Positions 28,609 to 38,386 of a stretch of DNA of 64,000 bases are shown one piece after another. This DNA is from Neisseriaceae bacterium TC5R-5 (GTDB taxonomy: Bacteria; Pseudomonadota; Gammaproteobacteria; Burkholderiales; Chromobacteriaceae): NCBI GenBank assembly GCA_020830965.2, contig JACCFC020000010.1, positions 1-64,000 on the forward strand, in the 5' to 3' direction. A model generated the notes under the pieces. That model saw only the letters and a program-made list of their open reading frames with translations. It did no database searches and was not told the origin of the DNA. Within the stretch, counting starts at the first letter, position 1. The number at the start of each line of letters is the position of its first letter. The position numbers were made by a program, and so were the translations under genes.

Positions 28609-29238
28609 TTAGTCGGACGTACTTAGCCAGTCGATAATCGGCTGCCAAGCGTCGCGGTCACGCTGCGTGCGCGCCGTTGGCAAATCGAACAGGGTCAGGC
28701 CCTGGGCGGCGGCTTGGACATAGAGTTGGGTGTCACGCAACCAGCTCAGTACCGGGATGTCGTGATAGGCCAGGAATTGTTCGAGTTCGCGCGCCGAGCG
28801 GGTGCGCGGGTCGACACGCATGCCGACGACGGCAACAAAGGCTTTGTGTTTGCGTATGGTTTTTTCTTGCAGCAAGTTGTGGAAGAAGGTTTCGCTGGCC
28901 CACATATCGAAGGGTGAAGGTTGAAGCGGGATCAGGACGCGCTGTACGCGTGCCAGCAGGGCGCTAAGCTTTTTGCCATGCAGCCCGGCCGGGCTATCGA
29001 GCACGATGACTTGGGTTCCCTTGGGTGGGCGGGCGGGCTGGTCGGGATGAATTTCCCAACCGCTGATGCTAGGCAAGCTGGCGGCACGGCGGGATAGCCA
29101 GTGCAGCGCGGTTTGTTGTTTGTCGACATCGCCAAGCATCACTTGTTGGCCAGTGGTGGCATAGTAGCCAGCGAGATTGGTCGCTAGTGTCGATTTACCA
29201 CTACCGCCTTTGGGGTTGGCGATTAAGATCGATTGCAT
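28609..29238 (-). CDS. ParA/MinD-family ATPase without an adjacent ParB
   Basis: 209 aa from ATG 29238, which has GAGGAA 6 nt upstream; longer in-frame versions reach into the pbpC end and have no family support. The deviant Walker A NPKGGSGKST begins at residue 8, the switch I-like region reads GDVDKQQTALHW, and VIVLDSPAG is the Walker B segment. Such ATPases position plasmids, chromosomes or protein complexes on the nucleoid or membrane. No parB, parS-like repeats or chemotaxis genes are nearby, so its cargo is unknown. It starts 152 nt after pbpC on the same strand. Confidence 0.85.
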   Translation of the reverse strand: MQSILIANPKGGSGKSTLATNLAGYYATTGQQVMLGDVDKQQTALHWLSRRAASLPSISGWEIHPDQPARPPKGTQVIVLDSPAGLHGKKLSALLARVQRVLIPLQPSPFDMWASETFFHNLLQEKTIRKHKAFVAVVGMRVDPRTRSARELEQFLAYHDIPVLSWLRDTQLYVQAAAQGLTLFDLPTARTQRDRDAWQPIIDWLSTSD

Positions 29239-29390
29239 GCACGGTTCCTCGCGACGGGCTGGGGTGGGGCGATGATGGCTGGGCCACTCTCTCATTGTAA
29301 CGCACTCCCCCAGCATCCCCGTGCTGGGTGGCAGTAGAGCCGCTAAAGCAACACGGAAATTGAGCGCCTCTTGCTCTCTCCACGTTTTCA

Positions 29391-31562
29391 TTAGCGCGGC
29401 ATAAGCGACGGTTTATCCTTCACCACCGCCCCACGTACTTCAAACTTCACCACTTCGATAGTCTGCCCACGCTGATCGCGCAGTTGCAACTGATGGCGGC
29501 CAGGCCAGGGGAACCAGCTGAAGGTGGCTCCTTTGCCCAATAATTTGCCATTCAACCACCAGCTGGCCTGCTTGAGACCACGCGCGCGCAGTAACAAGCG
29601 CTGATTGGCTAAGGGGATATCCGGGTCTAAGGCAAAAATACTGCCGCTCACTGGCGAGGCAATACCCGGAGCTTGTTCGGCACTACGGCTGCTGGCAGCG
29701 GTAATAAGCTCACGCGCCGTACCTGCTAAAAACCATTCCTGCCGACTGGCTTCGATATCGTCCTGATAACGTACCCGTTGCCGGACTAAGCCCGCTGGCG
29801 CACTAGGTGGCAATGAGGCGGCGGTATTTTGTTGCAGATGATCGAGCACGTTCTGCCAGATCGGCGCGGCACCGTGCATGCCGGAAACATCCCACATGGG
29901 CTCACCACTGGCATTGCCCACCCACACGGCGACGGTGTACTGGCGCGAGAAACCCACCGTCCAGTTGTCACGCATATCTTTGCTGGTTCCGGTTTTCACT
30001 GCGCTCCAATAGCGCGTCGCCAAGGTACTTTCCAAACCAAAGGTGCGCGCCCGGGCAGTGCGGTCGGACAGAATATCGCTAATGATGAAGCTGCTGGCCG
30101 CATCCAGCACCCTTTGCGACTTGGGCTTTGCTTGGCTCAGCAGCCAGCGCAGCGAACTGGCCTGGCCGAGGTTGGCCAGTGTGCGGTAAGCATTGGCCAA
30201 TTCAAGCAAACGCACTTCCGCCCCGCCGAGTGCCAGACTGAAACCGTAGTAATCTCCTTGCTGTTGCAAGCTGCTCAAGCCCAGTTGGTACAAACGGTCG
30301 CGCAAGGCATTGGGGCTGACCATTTCGATAGTACGCACCGCCGGCACATTCAGCGAAGCGGCCAAGGCGGTGCGCATCGACACCAGCCCCTTAAAATCCT
30401 TTGCATAGTTTTGCGGTGCATACAGGCCTGCTCCGGTCTGTACGTCCAGTGAGCGATCATCCAGCAAGGAGGCGGCGCTGAGGTAATGCCGCTGTAGCGC
30501 CAGTTGATAAAGAAAGGGCTTCAGCGTGGAACCGGCCTGACGCAAGGCGGTTACGCCATCAACCTGGGCGGCGCTGGAAAGCTGCGCACCGCTGCTGCCG
30601 ACCCAGGCCAGAATATCGCCGCTGGCATTGTCGAGTACGACCAGTGCGCCATCCTGCACATTACGTGCAGAGAGGGCCGCTAGCTGTCGTTTGAGCACGG
30701 CCGTCGCATAGCCTTGCAGCCGGCTATCCAGTGTGCTGCGTACCTGGCTACCCGCCGCAATTTTTTGCCGCTGCAATAGTTTTTGGGCAAAGTGGGGCGC
30801 CAGATTTTGCTGTAAAGGGTTGGCTGCCGAGCTGCGCAGCAGTGCCTGACGCGTTTCTATTGCCAAGGAGGCGCAATTCACCGTTTTGCCTAGGTCTTGC
30901 AGAATACGGCAGGCGCGGCTACCTACTTTGTCAGGGCTGACATTAGGCGCACGAATCAGCGCAACGGCAATGGCCGACTCGTTCAAATTCAAACCGCTGG
31001 GCTGTTTAGCAAACAGGGTGCTGGCTAAGGCGGATAAACCCACCAGTTCACCGCGAAAGCTGACCAGATTCAGATAGGCTTCCAGAATGTCTGCCTTGCT
31101 CCAGCTGCGTTCCAGTTGGCTGGCCGACCAGCTTTGCCCCATTTTCTGCCAGACATTACGCCCTTGCTTCTCGGCTTTCAGATCAGCATCCAGTAAGCCC
31201 GCCAGCTGCATGGTGAGTGTGGAGGCGCCACGGGTACGGGTATTCCACACATTCGCCCAGGCGCTGGCCGCTACTGCCGACCAGTCCACACCACTGTGCT
31301 GATAGAAGCGTTTGTCTTCGGAGATGATTAAGGCTTGGCGCAAGGCTGGGGAGGTTTCGCTGAGGGTAACCCAGTCCAGCCGTCGCGCCTGCTTGTCGAC
31401 ACGCAAGCGCTGCAAGGGCTGGCCCTGGCGATCAAGAATCATCACATCAGATGAGCGCCACCCAGCCTTGACTTGTTGAAAGCTGGGTATGGCGGCCGAC
31501 AAGCTGCCAGAGCATAACAAGCCAGCCAGCAATAAGCTTGGCCAGTATGTTTTATTGCACAT
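29391..31562 (-). CDS. pbpC: Penicillin-binding protein 1C
   Basis: About 723 aa from the ATG at 31562, which overlaps the end of the alpha-2-macroglobulin gene by 11 nt and has AAGG 6 nt upstream. An N-terminal hydrophobic segment anchors or exports the protein. The glycosyltransferase family 51 domain shows SEDKRFYQHSGVDW and GASTLTMQLA; the transpeptidase domain shows the catalytic serine in AGSTLKPF and the KTGTSKDMRDNW motif; a C-terminal PBP1C domain (about the last 90 residues) follows. Polymerises and may crosslink peptidoglycan in the periplasm. The pairing with an alpha-2-macroglobulin gene is the known yfhM-pbpC arrangement. Confidence 0.95.
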   Translation of the reverse strand: MCNKTYWPSLLLAGLLCSGSLSAAIPSFQQVKAGWRSSDVMILDRQGQPLQRLRVDKQARRLDWVTLSETSPALRQALIISEDKRFYQHSGVDWSAVAASAWANVWNTRTRGASTLTMQLAGLLDADLKAEKQGRNVWQKMGQSWSASQLERSWSKADILEAYLNLVSFRGELVGLSALASTLFAKQPSGLNLNESAIAVALIRAPNVSPDKVGSRACRILQDLGKTVNCASLAIETRQALLRSSAANPLQQNLAPHFAQKLLQRQKIAAGSQVRSTLDSRLQGYATAVLKRQLAALSARNVQDGALVVLDNASGDILAWVGSSGAQLSSAAQVDGVTALRQAGSTLKPFLYQLALQRHYLSAASLLDDRSLDVQTGAGLYAPQNYAKDFKGLVSMRTALAASLNVPAVRTIEMVSPNALRDRLYQLGLSSLQQQGDYYGFSLALGGAEVRLLELANAYRTLANLGQASSLRWLLSQAKPKSQRVLDAASSFIISDILSDRTARARTFGLESTLATRYWSAVKTGTSKDMRDNWTVGFSRQYTVAVWVGNASGEPMWDVSGMHGAAPIWQNVLDHLQQNTAASLPPSAPAGLVRQRVRYQDDIEASRQEWFLAGTARELITAASSRSAEQAPGIASPVSGSIFALDPDIPLANQRLLLRARGLKQASWWLNGKLLGKGATFSWFPWPGRHQLQLRDQRGQTIEVVKFEVRGAVVKDKPSLMPR

Positions 31563-34500
31563 CGACAACCTTGAACGGCGCATTCGGCAACATGCCGAAA
31601 ACAGCCGGGGCATACAGGGCTTCCACCCGAGTCGGCGGCAGCAGGAAACGACCGGGATTATTCAAGCGTATATTGTATTCAACCTTGAAAGTACCGCGCG
31701 GCACATAGGCATAGTAAGCACGATAACCGGAGAAACGGCGCTCGATATAGTCAGCCCCAAAGTTTGCGTTCGCTTCACGGCTGGACTGGGCGGCAATAGC
31801 CGAGTCACGCCCCAGCCCACTACCCAAGATGGTGGCACCGGCCGGAATCGGATCATTTACCGCCACCCAGGTCATATCGCTTTGCGCGTTGATCTCCAGA
31901 TTCACCCGTAACACATCGCCCGCCTGATATTGGCCGGGTACTTTTTGGCTGATGGCACTCAGCGTTTTTTTGATGCTGTAACCGGCATAGCGCGGTGCGC
32001 TCAGTCGCACGGCAGCTTCAACCTGCACCGTGGCCCAGGGTGCCCCTTCGCCATTGTGCTTCAGCAGCAGTTCACCTTTGCCACTTGGTGGCCAAGGCAG
32101 CAGACCCAGCATTTTGACTCCGCTTTGCGGCCAGTTCTGGCTCAGGGCACGACCAGCCAAACTGACGTGGCTGGAGCCAGTCACCGCCGTGCTTTCATAC
32201 TGACGTGAGAATTGCGCTACCGCCAAACTACCCCATAGATTGGCATTGGTGGTTTGCCAGTGACCTTTTTGCTGACGCCCCAACAGGCCGGTGAGCAAAC
32301 GTGGCATATCCGCCTGCCAGTCCGGCAGTTTACGCGCCAGTAGCAATAGCTTGGCCGCATTGACATTGCCGCTGCCCATCAGCCACCAGGCGTTATCCTG
32401 CCCCTCGCCACTAAAGCCCAAGCGGGTACCCTGATAAGTCAGCCGGGCACGCAGCAGATTGCTGGCCTCCGTCATGCGCTGGCTGCGCTGCGGTAGCGTA
32501 TGTACCCGTTCCAGCAAGGCCAGCCAATCGATCAGCATCGCCGTACTCATTTTTTGAGGCGTCAGCGTCAACACATCCAGCATAGCCGGGCGAAAACGAT
32601 CGTAACGCGCCAATGCTTCCATCGCCATCAGGCGCCGCGCATCACTATCTTGCTGATTGATCGGTAAGTCACGACGTAAACGTCCTTCGACAAAGGCGGC
32701 CAGACCATTCAGCATGCGCTGGCGTGCCGCTGCCGGTAGCGCTTGCCCGGCCTCTTGCGCTGCCGCCAATAGATGACTGGTGAGAATATCGCTACCGCGA
32801 TCCGGCATCCCTTCACTCACCGGGAAATAAGCTGCCAGACCAGCACTATCCAGATACAGCGGCAGCTCACCCATTAATTGCTGCCAGCGCTGGCTATCTG
32901 CCAGACCCAGGGCAACCGAGCTACGCTGCTCCAGGCAGATATACGGATAGTCTTCAAACCAACGCCGTACCGCAGGCAAATCACTGCCCAGCTTCGCTTG
33001 CAGGCTGACCCGCACCCCGCCGCGCGCGGGCAATGCCTGTGGCGGTAGTGCTACCGGTAGGCTAAGCATCGGTTCCAGACGCTGCAAGGTGGCTTGCTCT
33101 ACGGTAACGGGTACTGCAGGCTCCACCTGCTGCTTGATCATCAGTTTATCGCCAGCTTTGCCATTGACTTGCTGCGCGCTGAAAGTCCAATTCAACTCGC
33201 GGCTATCCTGCGGAATCGTCACCGGCCAACTGACTAAGCGCGCCTCACCGGCGGGCAGTTGCACTTGCTGGGCCGCCAGTTTCGACAGCCCCGGAACATG
33301 GGCTTCAACCTTCACTGTAAATGGACGCTCACTGCCATTACGGACGGTAATACCGGCGTTGAACTGATCGCCTTCGCGCACCAAGGGCGGCAAACCGGCA
33401 CTCAGTTGCAAGTCTTGAATCACATTAAAGCTGGCTTCACCGGTACCAAACATATCCTCACCGACATCGGCTACCGCCACCAGGCGGAAACGGGTGAGCG
33501 CATCGTTAATCGGCACCTTCACTCGCGCACTACCATTGGCGTCCAGCAATACCCGTGGCTGCCAGGTCAATAGTGTTTCCAATAGTTCACGCGTCGGCGC
33601 TTTACCGCCACCGCCACCCGGTGGCAAGGATTTACGGCCATAGTGGCGCTTACCCACCACCTCCTGCTGCGCCGTCGCCGTTTCGACGCCGTAGCTATGA
33701 CGTTGATACATTGCCTGCATCAGTGCCCAACTGGTATTAGGCTGTAACTCCAGCAAAGCTTCATCCACCGCAGCAAACACCACCTCACTACCCGCCGGTG
33801 CCGGTTTGCCATTCGGCAGCTTCACCTTGATTTCTACCTCGGCCGTTTCGCGTACGCCATAACTCTTCTGTGCCGGTGTAACCTCTACCGCCAGACGCTT
33901 GGCCGCATCCCCTACCTGGATTTCGGCTATGCCATATTTGAATGCCGGCCGCGCCAAGTCCACCAGCGCACTAGGCGGCACATACTCTTCTCCATCATTC
34001 CAGTAGGCATCCCACCATGCCAGCGGCGCTTTCCAGCCCCAAGTAAAGAAGGAATACCACGGCACCTCATGTATCCGACCACGCACCGCCAGCACCGATA
34101 CATAGACATTCGGCGTCCAGTCCGGCTCAACCTTGAGTTCAATCACCGGGTTCTGACCCGATAACTGTACCAACCGGGTTTCGATAATCCCTTCGCGCTC
34201 AATCGCTATCCAGGCACTGGCTTGACGAAACGGCATGCGTACCTGAAAACGGGCAATCTCGCCGGGCTGATAACTGGTCTGTTCCGGCAGAATATCGATG
34301 CGATCATTATTGTCGACATCAAACCACAGCTCATCATGCTGGCTCACCCAGACCGACTGCGCACTTTGTGCCCGATTACCCTTATCATCACTAACTTCGG
34401 CAATCAGTTCCAACTCGCCGCTATCTTTCAGCGCGATATCACAAATCAGCAAACCACGTTTATCCGTCACCCCGCTACAGGCTTTGCCTTTGTCTGCGCT

Positions 34501-37254
34501 TTCTTCGTGATGCTCCCAGGCATAGAAACCACCGACCAGACGTTTGCGACTAGACAGATAACGATGCTCGCGCTTATTGATGGTGACGGTTTTACCCGCT
34601 ACCGGTTTTCCGTTGCTATCCAGCACCACCGCCTTGATGGCCAGATTGCGACCAGCCGTCATCCAGCTCTCGGCACTGATCCCCACTTGCAGCGCCGATG
34701 GCCACAACGCTAGCCGACGGCTAATGGTTTGCACTTCGCCATTAGGGTCACGGAAGGCGGCTTCAGCCACCAGGTCATAACGACGCTCCAGCTTGGGTAG
34801 TTTGTCGACCACGATTTTACCGTTGCCATTGGCATCCAGCTGCAATACGGCCTTATCCAGCAGCAACTTACCATCCAGCGTATTAGTCCCGCTGTCCTCA
34901 CGCTGTGGCGGCGCAAAGCTAAAGCCCTCATAGCCTTTTGGCCGCTGATAACTGGCGGCCAGCATCGCGCTGATTTCCAGTGGCCAATTTTTGGCCGGGC
35001 CACCATTACCCCAGGATAAGGAGACATGCAATGGCATGGTCTGGGCGGCAATACCGGCATCCTTAGCACTGCTGATGCGCCCGGTCATCACCGGCAGCCG
35101 GAATTCTTCTACTCTAAAGCTGCCACTGGGTAGCGAATAGCCATCCAGTTCCGGACTCGACGGCTGCTGATGATCATCGCGACGACGGGTGGCCTTACGC
35201 TCCAGATACAAACTATAACTACCCAACTTGGCCTCTTTGGGTAGTACATAAGCGCTTTCCGCATAACGGCCATAACGCCAGGTCAACGGCAGAATATATT
35301 CATCATCACTGCCATCGTGCGCAATTCGCAGTTGTTGCGGCAATTGCGCGGGTTTGAGCTGACGCAAACCCTTGCCCAGCTGCTGCCGCAGATAATGCTT
35401 CATCGATACCGTTTCACCGGCACGATACAAGCCGCGATCCAACACGCTATGCCCAATCAGCGACCGGCTATCACTCCATAAGGTAGGAAATGGAAAGCGC
35501 CAGGACTCAATACCTCGGTTCCAGCTGGAGCGCACAAAAGACACATCTTCATTACCCTGCGCATCTTTGGCGCGGGCGGTAATAAATAGCCCTTCCAGCC
35601 CCCCTCCCTCGCAACTACCAGCATTAAGCGAGGCTTTAACACTGGCAATGCCTTGTGCATTGCTGCTGCCACGCCATAAATGCTGGCCGTGACAGTCATA
35701 AATATTGATCTGGGCATTAGCAACCGGCAGGCCTTTATCTAGGCTGGTCACCCATACCGCTGCATTTTCCGGCGAGCGCTTAAAATGCACCGCCATATTG
35801 GTGACCAAGGCAGCCGTACGCACATACATCGGCTTATTGGCCGCCAGTAGCGCCTTGCCTAATAGCTTGGATGACACCTCCACCACATAAAAACCGGGCT
35901 TGGGTAGCGGAATCCCCACCACCTCAAACGGCCACTTACCGCTGGCATCCGGCTTAGCGGGCAATTTAATCGCTTGCGCGTCGTGCTCTTTCGCCAGTAG
36001 CGATAAACGGCGACTCTCGATCGGGTCACCTTTCGCCTGCGGAATAGCGGTTTCGTGATAGGCCATCACCTTGCTCAGCCACTGTCGAATCTGCTGATCC
36101 GCCCCCAGCCGCAAAGCTTGGCCACTTAGCTGTACTGATTGAATATGAAGATTGCTTTCTACACCACGCAAAGTAATTGGCAATGCCGCATCAGCACCGG
36201 ATTCAATAATGCCAAATGGTGCGGCCGCAAACTTGGCCAAGGGTGGGTAATCCGCCAGCTTGATTGCCAACGGAAATTGCGCCGCATTCTGCAAGGGGCG
36301 GCCGACCTCATCACGTAAATCACTAGGCAGTCGCAAGGTCAAGGTGGTTAATGGCGGGAAAGGCGCCGCAAACTGGAGGCTATCCAGTGGCCGACCCCGA
36401 TTATTCGACTCCACCTGCGGCGCACGCTCCACCCCACCACCGGATAAACGCACCGCTAAGGCCAGCTTCTCCGGCACCGGCGAGCTGAAACTCAACGTGA
36501 TGGGGGAAAACGGCGTACAGGCCGCTTTAGCATTTTCACGCTGACAACTCATCTTGGCGCTAAAGGGAGGACGAACCCGGTAATCCAGCTTATCCGGCGT
36601 AGAACTACCGCGTACATGTAATAACGTTAATTTGCTATCGGGTGCCACACGCTGGGCGCAGCGTACTGTGAGGACATTGGCCGCCTGTTTTTCCAGTTGC
36701 AAGTGCTTAAGCAATGCATTGCGCTCGTCGCTGGCCAAAGCCTGCACCGGGATACGCTCGGCCAAACTGGAAGATAGGCAGGACAAATTACTAAGGCCAA
36801 CATTCTTGGCATTAAATTGCAGCACAAAGGCTTGGTCTTCCTCAATGCTACCCTGTGGCGGCCAGCTCCGGGTAATGATGGGTAGCCCGGTATAAAAGCG
36901 ATACTGGCTATCACCAGCCAGTGCCACACCCTGCAAGTCTTTCAGACCCGGTTTGATGCTGAAGCGGCAATCGGTATTGGCTGGCGGCATCTCCCGGATA
37001 TCCAGCACCCAGGTTTTGTCATCTACCCAATGCCCTTTACCCGCCAAAGAGCAGTTCCAGCTTACTGGTGCAGATGCCGCGCTATTGCCTAGCGGAATCA
37101 TGCTGCTATTAAAGCTAAGCCTTACCTGGCTGACTTCCTTCACCTCACCTTGCGGGCTAAAAGTGCTGATAGCTGCAGCATGCGTTAACGGGGCACTGCT
37201 GAGCAGAGTAGACAAGATGAAGAGGCGGGAGAAGGAAAGCACGCTGATTACCAT
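31552..37254 (-). CDS. Bacterial alpha-2-macroglobulin (YfhM-like protease trap)
   Basis: 1900-aa exported protein with a signal peptide (hydrophobic core about 5-24, cleavage near THAAA). The family consists of many macroglobulin beta domains that trap foreign proteases in the periplasm and works together with PBP1C in wall repair. The thioester motif CLEQ is present with Cys1440 (YICLEQRSSVALGLA), so it is of the thioester-containing class. Unlike E. coli YfhM (about 1650 aa, a lipoprotein) no lipobox cysteine is seen after the signal, and the protein is about 250 aa longer. The ATG at 37254 has only a weak ribosome-binding site. First gene of a two-gene operon with pbpC. Confidence 0.93.
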   Translation of the reverse strand: MVISVLSFSRLFILSTLLSSAPLTHAAAISTFSPQGEVKEVSQVRLSFNSSMIPLGNSAASAPVSWNCSLAGKGHWVDDKTWVLDIREMPPANTDCRFSIKPGLKDLQGVALAGDSQYRFYTGLPIITRSWPPQGSIEEDQAFVLQFNAKNVGLSNLSCLSSSLAERIPVQALASDERNALLKHLQLEKQAANVLTVRCAQRVAPDSKLTLLHVRGSSTPDKLDYRVRPPFSAKMSCQRENAKAACTPFSPITLSFSSPVPEKLALAVRLSGGGVERAPQVESNNRGRPLDSLQFAAPFPPLTTLTLRLPSDLRDEVGRPLQNAAQFPLAIKLADYPPLAKFAAAPFGIIESGADAALPITLRGVESNLHIQSVQLSGQALRLGADQQIRQWLSKVMAYHETAIPQAKGDPIESRRLSLLAKEHDAQAIKLPAKPDASGKWPFEVVGIPLPKPGFYVVEVSSKLLGKALLAANKPMYVRTAALVTNMAVHFKRSPENAAVWVTSLDKGLPVANAQINIYDCHGQHLWRGSSNAQGIASVKASLNAGSCEGGGLEGLFITARAKDAQGNEDVSFVRSSWNRGIESWRFPFPTLWSDSRSLIGHSVLDRGLYRAGETVSMKHYLRQQLGKGLRQLKPAQLPQQLRIAHDGSDDEYILPLTWRYGRYAESAYVLPKEAKLGSYSLYLERKATRRRDDHQQPSSPELDGYSLPSGSFRVEEFRLPVMTGRISSAKDAGIAAQTMPLHVSLSWGNGGPAKNWPLEISAMLAASYQRPKGYEGFSFAPPQREDSGTNTLDGKLLLDKAVLQLDANGNGKIVVDKLPKLERRYDLVAEAAFRDPNGEVQTISRRLALWPSALQVGISAESWMTAGRNLAIKAVVLDSNGKPVAGKTVTINKREHRYLSSRKRLVGGFYAWEHHEESADKGKACSGVTDKRGLLICDIALKDSGELELIAEVSDDKGNRAQSAQSVWVSQHDELWFDVDNNDRIDILPEQTSYQPGEIARFQVRMPFRQASAWIAIEREGIIETRLVQLSGQNPVIELKVEPDWTPNVYVSVLAVRGRIHEVPWYSFFTWGWKAPLAWWDAYWNDGEEYVPPSALVDLARPAFKYGIAEIQVGDAAKRLAVEVTPAQKSYGVRETAEVEIKVKLPNGKPAPAGSEVVFAAVDEALLELQPNTSWALMQAMYQRHSYGVETATAQQEVVGKRHYGRKSLPPGGGGGKAPTRELLETLLTWQPRVLLDANGSARVKVPINDALTRFRLVAVADVGEDMFGTGEASFNVIQDLQLSAGLPPLVREGDQFNAGITVRNGSERPFTVKVEAHVPGLSKLAAQQVQLPAGEARLVSWPVTIPQDSRELNWTFSAQQVNGKAGDKLMIKQQVEPAVPVTVEQATLQRLEPMLSLPVALPPQALPARGGVRVSLQAKLGSDLPAVRRWFEDYPYICLEQRSSVALGLADSQRWQQLMGELPLYLDSAGLAAYFPVSEGMPDRGSDILTSHLLAAAQEAGQALPAAARQRMLNGLAAFVEGRLRRDLPINQQDSDARRLMAMEALARYDRFRPAMLDVLTLTPQKMSTAMLIDWLALLERVHTLPQRSQRMTEASNLLRARLTYQGTRLGFSGEGQDNAWWLMGSGNVNAAKLLLLARKLPDWQADMPRLLTGLLGRQQKGHWQTTNANLWGSLAVAQFSRQYESTAVTGSSHVSLAGRALSQNWPQSGVKMLGLLPWPPSGKGELLLKHNGEGAPWATVQVEAAVRLSAPRYAGYSIKKTLSAISQKVPGQYQAGDVLRVNLEINAQSDMTWVAVNDPIPAGATILGSGLGRDSAIAAQSSREANANFGADYIERRFSGYRAYYAYVPRGTFKVEYNIRLNNPGRFLLPPTRVEALYAPAVFGMLPNAPFKVVDVQ

Positions 37255-37340
37255 CCGAAAATATTTATTGGTGAGTATGATGCAAAATAGCTATAGAACC
37301 GGTCAGTTGCTGAACCAACAGCCTGGCTAGAAGAAATTAA

Positions 37341-37365
37341 AAAAGACAGTTTAACTGTCCTTTTA
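37341..37365 (-). terminator. Rho-independent terminator after hcp
   Basis: GACAGT (37345-37350) and ACTGTC (37354-37359) pair around TTA; G-U pairs can extend the stem. On the minus strand a T run follows (from 37344 leftward), about 105 nt beyond the hcp stop. Confidence 0.65.
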
Positions 37366-37463
37366 ACAAAAAAATCTTATTAAGCAGCGTCACCATTCCT
37401 GGCTGGAGCACCATTATTTCAAGTAACTTACTTTGACCAATTATTTAACTAAGCGATAGCTGA

Positions 37464-37946
37464 TTAAGCAATATTCTTTTTGATATCGAAGCTTGCGGTA
37501 ATCGCGCCGCCACTACCACCTTGAGCATTCTGAATCACATACTCGTGCCTCAGACGGGCAAAGGACAAACGCACATTCTCTAACGGACGATCTTGATCCG
37601 CTGCGCTACCATTTGGAGCAACACGAGCGATGATTACTTCTTCCATCGTCAGCTTTAAATACTCCAAAGGCTTGCCACCGGCTTTACGCACGGTCAACAC
37701 ACACTGATCGATATGCTTACCGGTCAGGCAATACTGGATCAGATTAGGGCTAGCACGGTCTACATAGTGCTGGAACTGAAAGTCCTCAACCGAGGCTTTA
37801 CCGGAACCCCCACCCGAACCAGAATGCATATTGGAAACCTGAGACACGGCCCAATTCCAACCTAGCACTTCTATCTCAGCCTTATGATCTGCGTCTTCGG
37901 ACTCACCATCAATGCCATTAATTTTCAGGAAAATATCTTGTGCCAT
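37464..37946 (-). CDS. hcp: Hcp, type VI secretion tube protein
   Basis: 160-aa Hcp-family protein. Hexameric Hcp rings form the inner tube of the type VI secretion system and carry effectors in their lumen. Family blocks are clear: the start MAQDIFLKINGIDGES, the loop SVEDFQFQHYVDRASPNL, KAGGKPLEYLKLTMEEVII and a C-terminal LRHEYVIQN segment. AAAGGAG lies 7 nt before the ATG. No other structural T6SS gene is in the window, so this is a remote hcp. It lies 130 nt downstream of a peptidase/immunity-like pair on the same strand, which suggests that this Hcp delivers that peptidase. Confidence 0.95.
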   Translation of the reverse strand: MAQDIFLKINGIDGESEDADHKAEIEVLGWNWAVSQVSNMHSGSGGGSGKASVEDFQFQHYVDRASPNLIQYCLTGKHIDQCVLTVRKAGGKPLEYLKLTMEEVIIARVAPNGSAADQDRPLENVRLSFARLRHEYVIQNAQGGSGGAITASFDIKKNIA

Positions 37947-38076
37947 ATTTCACTCCTTTAAATATTGTTATTTACGCATGCGACAAAAGCCATTAAGTAA
38001 TTTAATTAGATACTGCTAGCAATCCTAGCCAAATTAAACATGTAATTAACAAAATACATCTTCGCAAAAATTATAA

Positions 38077-38382
38077 TTAACGACCATCACTGATATCATT
38101 AATTAAATCTTCGTAATTAAACAATAGTTTTTTAACAGGATCATCCATTTTATATTTTTTAGCAAGGACGCGATATTGCTTTTTCGCCCTAGAGCAATAT
38201 CTATTAGCTTTTGTTATTAATGCATGCTGTTCTGCCGTAGGTTCCCCAGAGACTTCACCAGCAAGATGCTGACAAGTTTCAATATTTTTGATAAACCTCT
38301 GTACATCTTTATTCTTGACATTACTACTGGCAAAAGCAGATAGCGGCAAAAGTAAAATGAGCAAGCAAAAAAATCTCTTCAT
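38077..38382 (-). CDS. Small periplasmic protein, probable immunity protein to the M15 peptidase
   Basis: 101 aa from the ATG at 38382, which has GGAG 8 nt upstream and gives an immediate signal peptide (MKRFFCLLILLLPLSAFA). The mature part is helical, with IETCQHLAGE and a second cysteine in NRYCSRAKKQY; I recall small proteins with this C-x-H-x-x-G-E pattern as common neighbours of T6SS toxins, but cannot name a Pfam family. It starts 4 nt after the stop of the peptidase gene and precedes hcp. Very AT-rich. Immunity role inferred from signal peptide, size and position. Confidence 0.75.
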   Translation of the reverse strand: MKRFFCLLILLLPLSAFASSNVKNKDVQRFIKNIETCQHLAGEVSGEPTAEQHALITKANRYCSRAKKQYRVLAKKYKMDDPVKKLLFNYEDLINDISDGR

Positions 38383-38386
38383 TGAG

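Noticed and set aside
28304-28648. Open frames on both strands around the end of the parA-like gene
   Set aside because: Composition is rich in Cys, Arg and Gly, no start signals, and part overlaps the well supported ParA gene.
37947-38076. Sigma54-like promoter upstream of hcp (TTGGC...TTGC on the minus strand)
   Set aside because: The GG and GC elements are 8 nt apart instead of the required 10.
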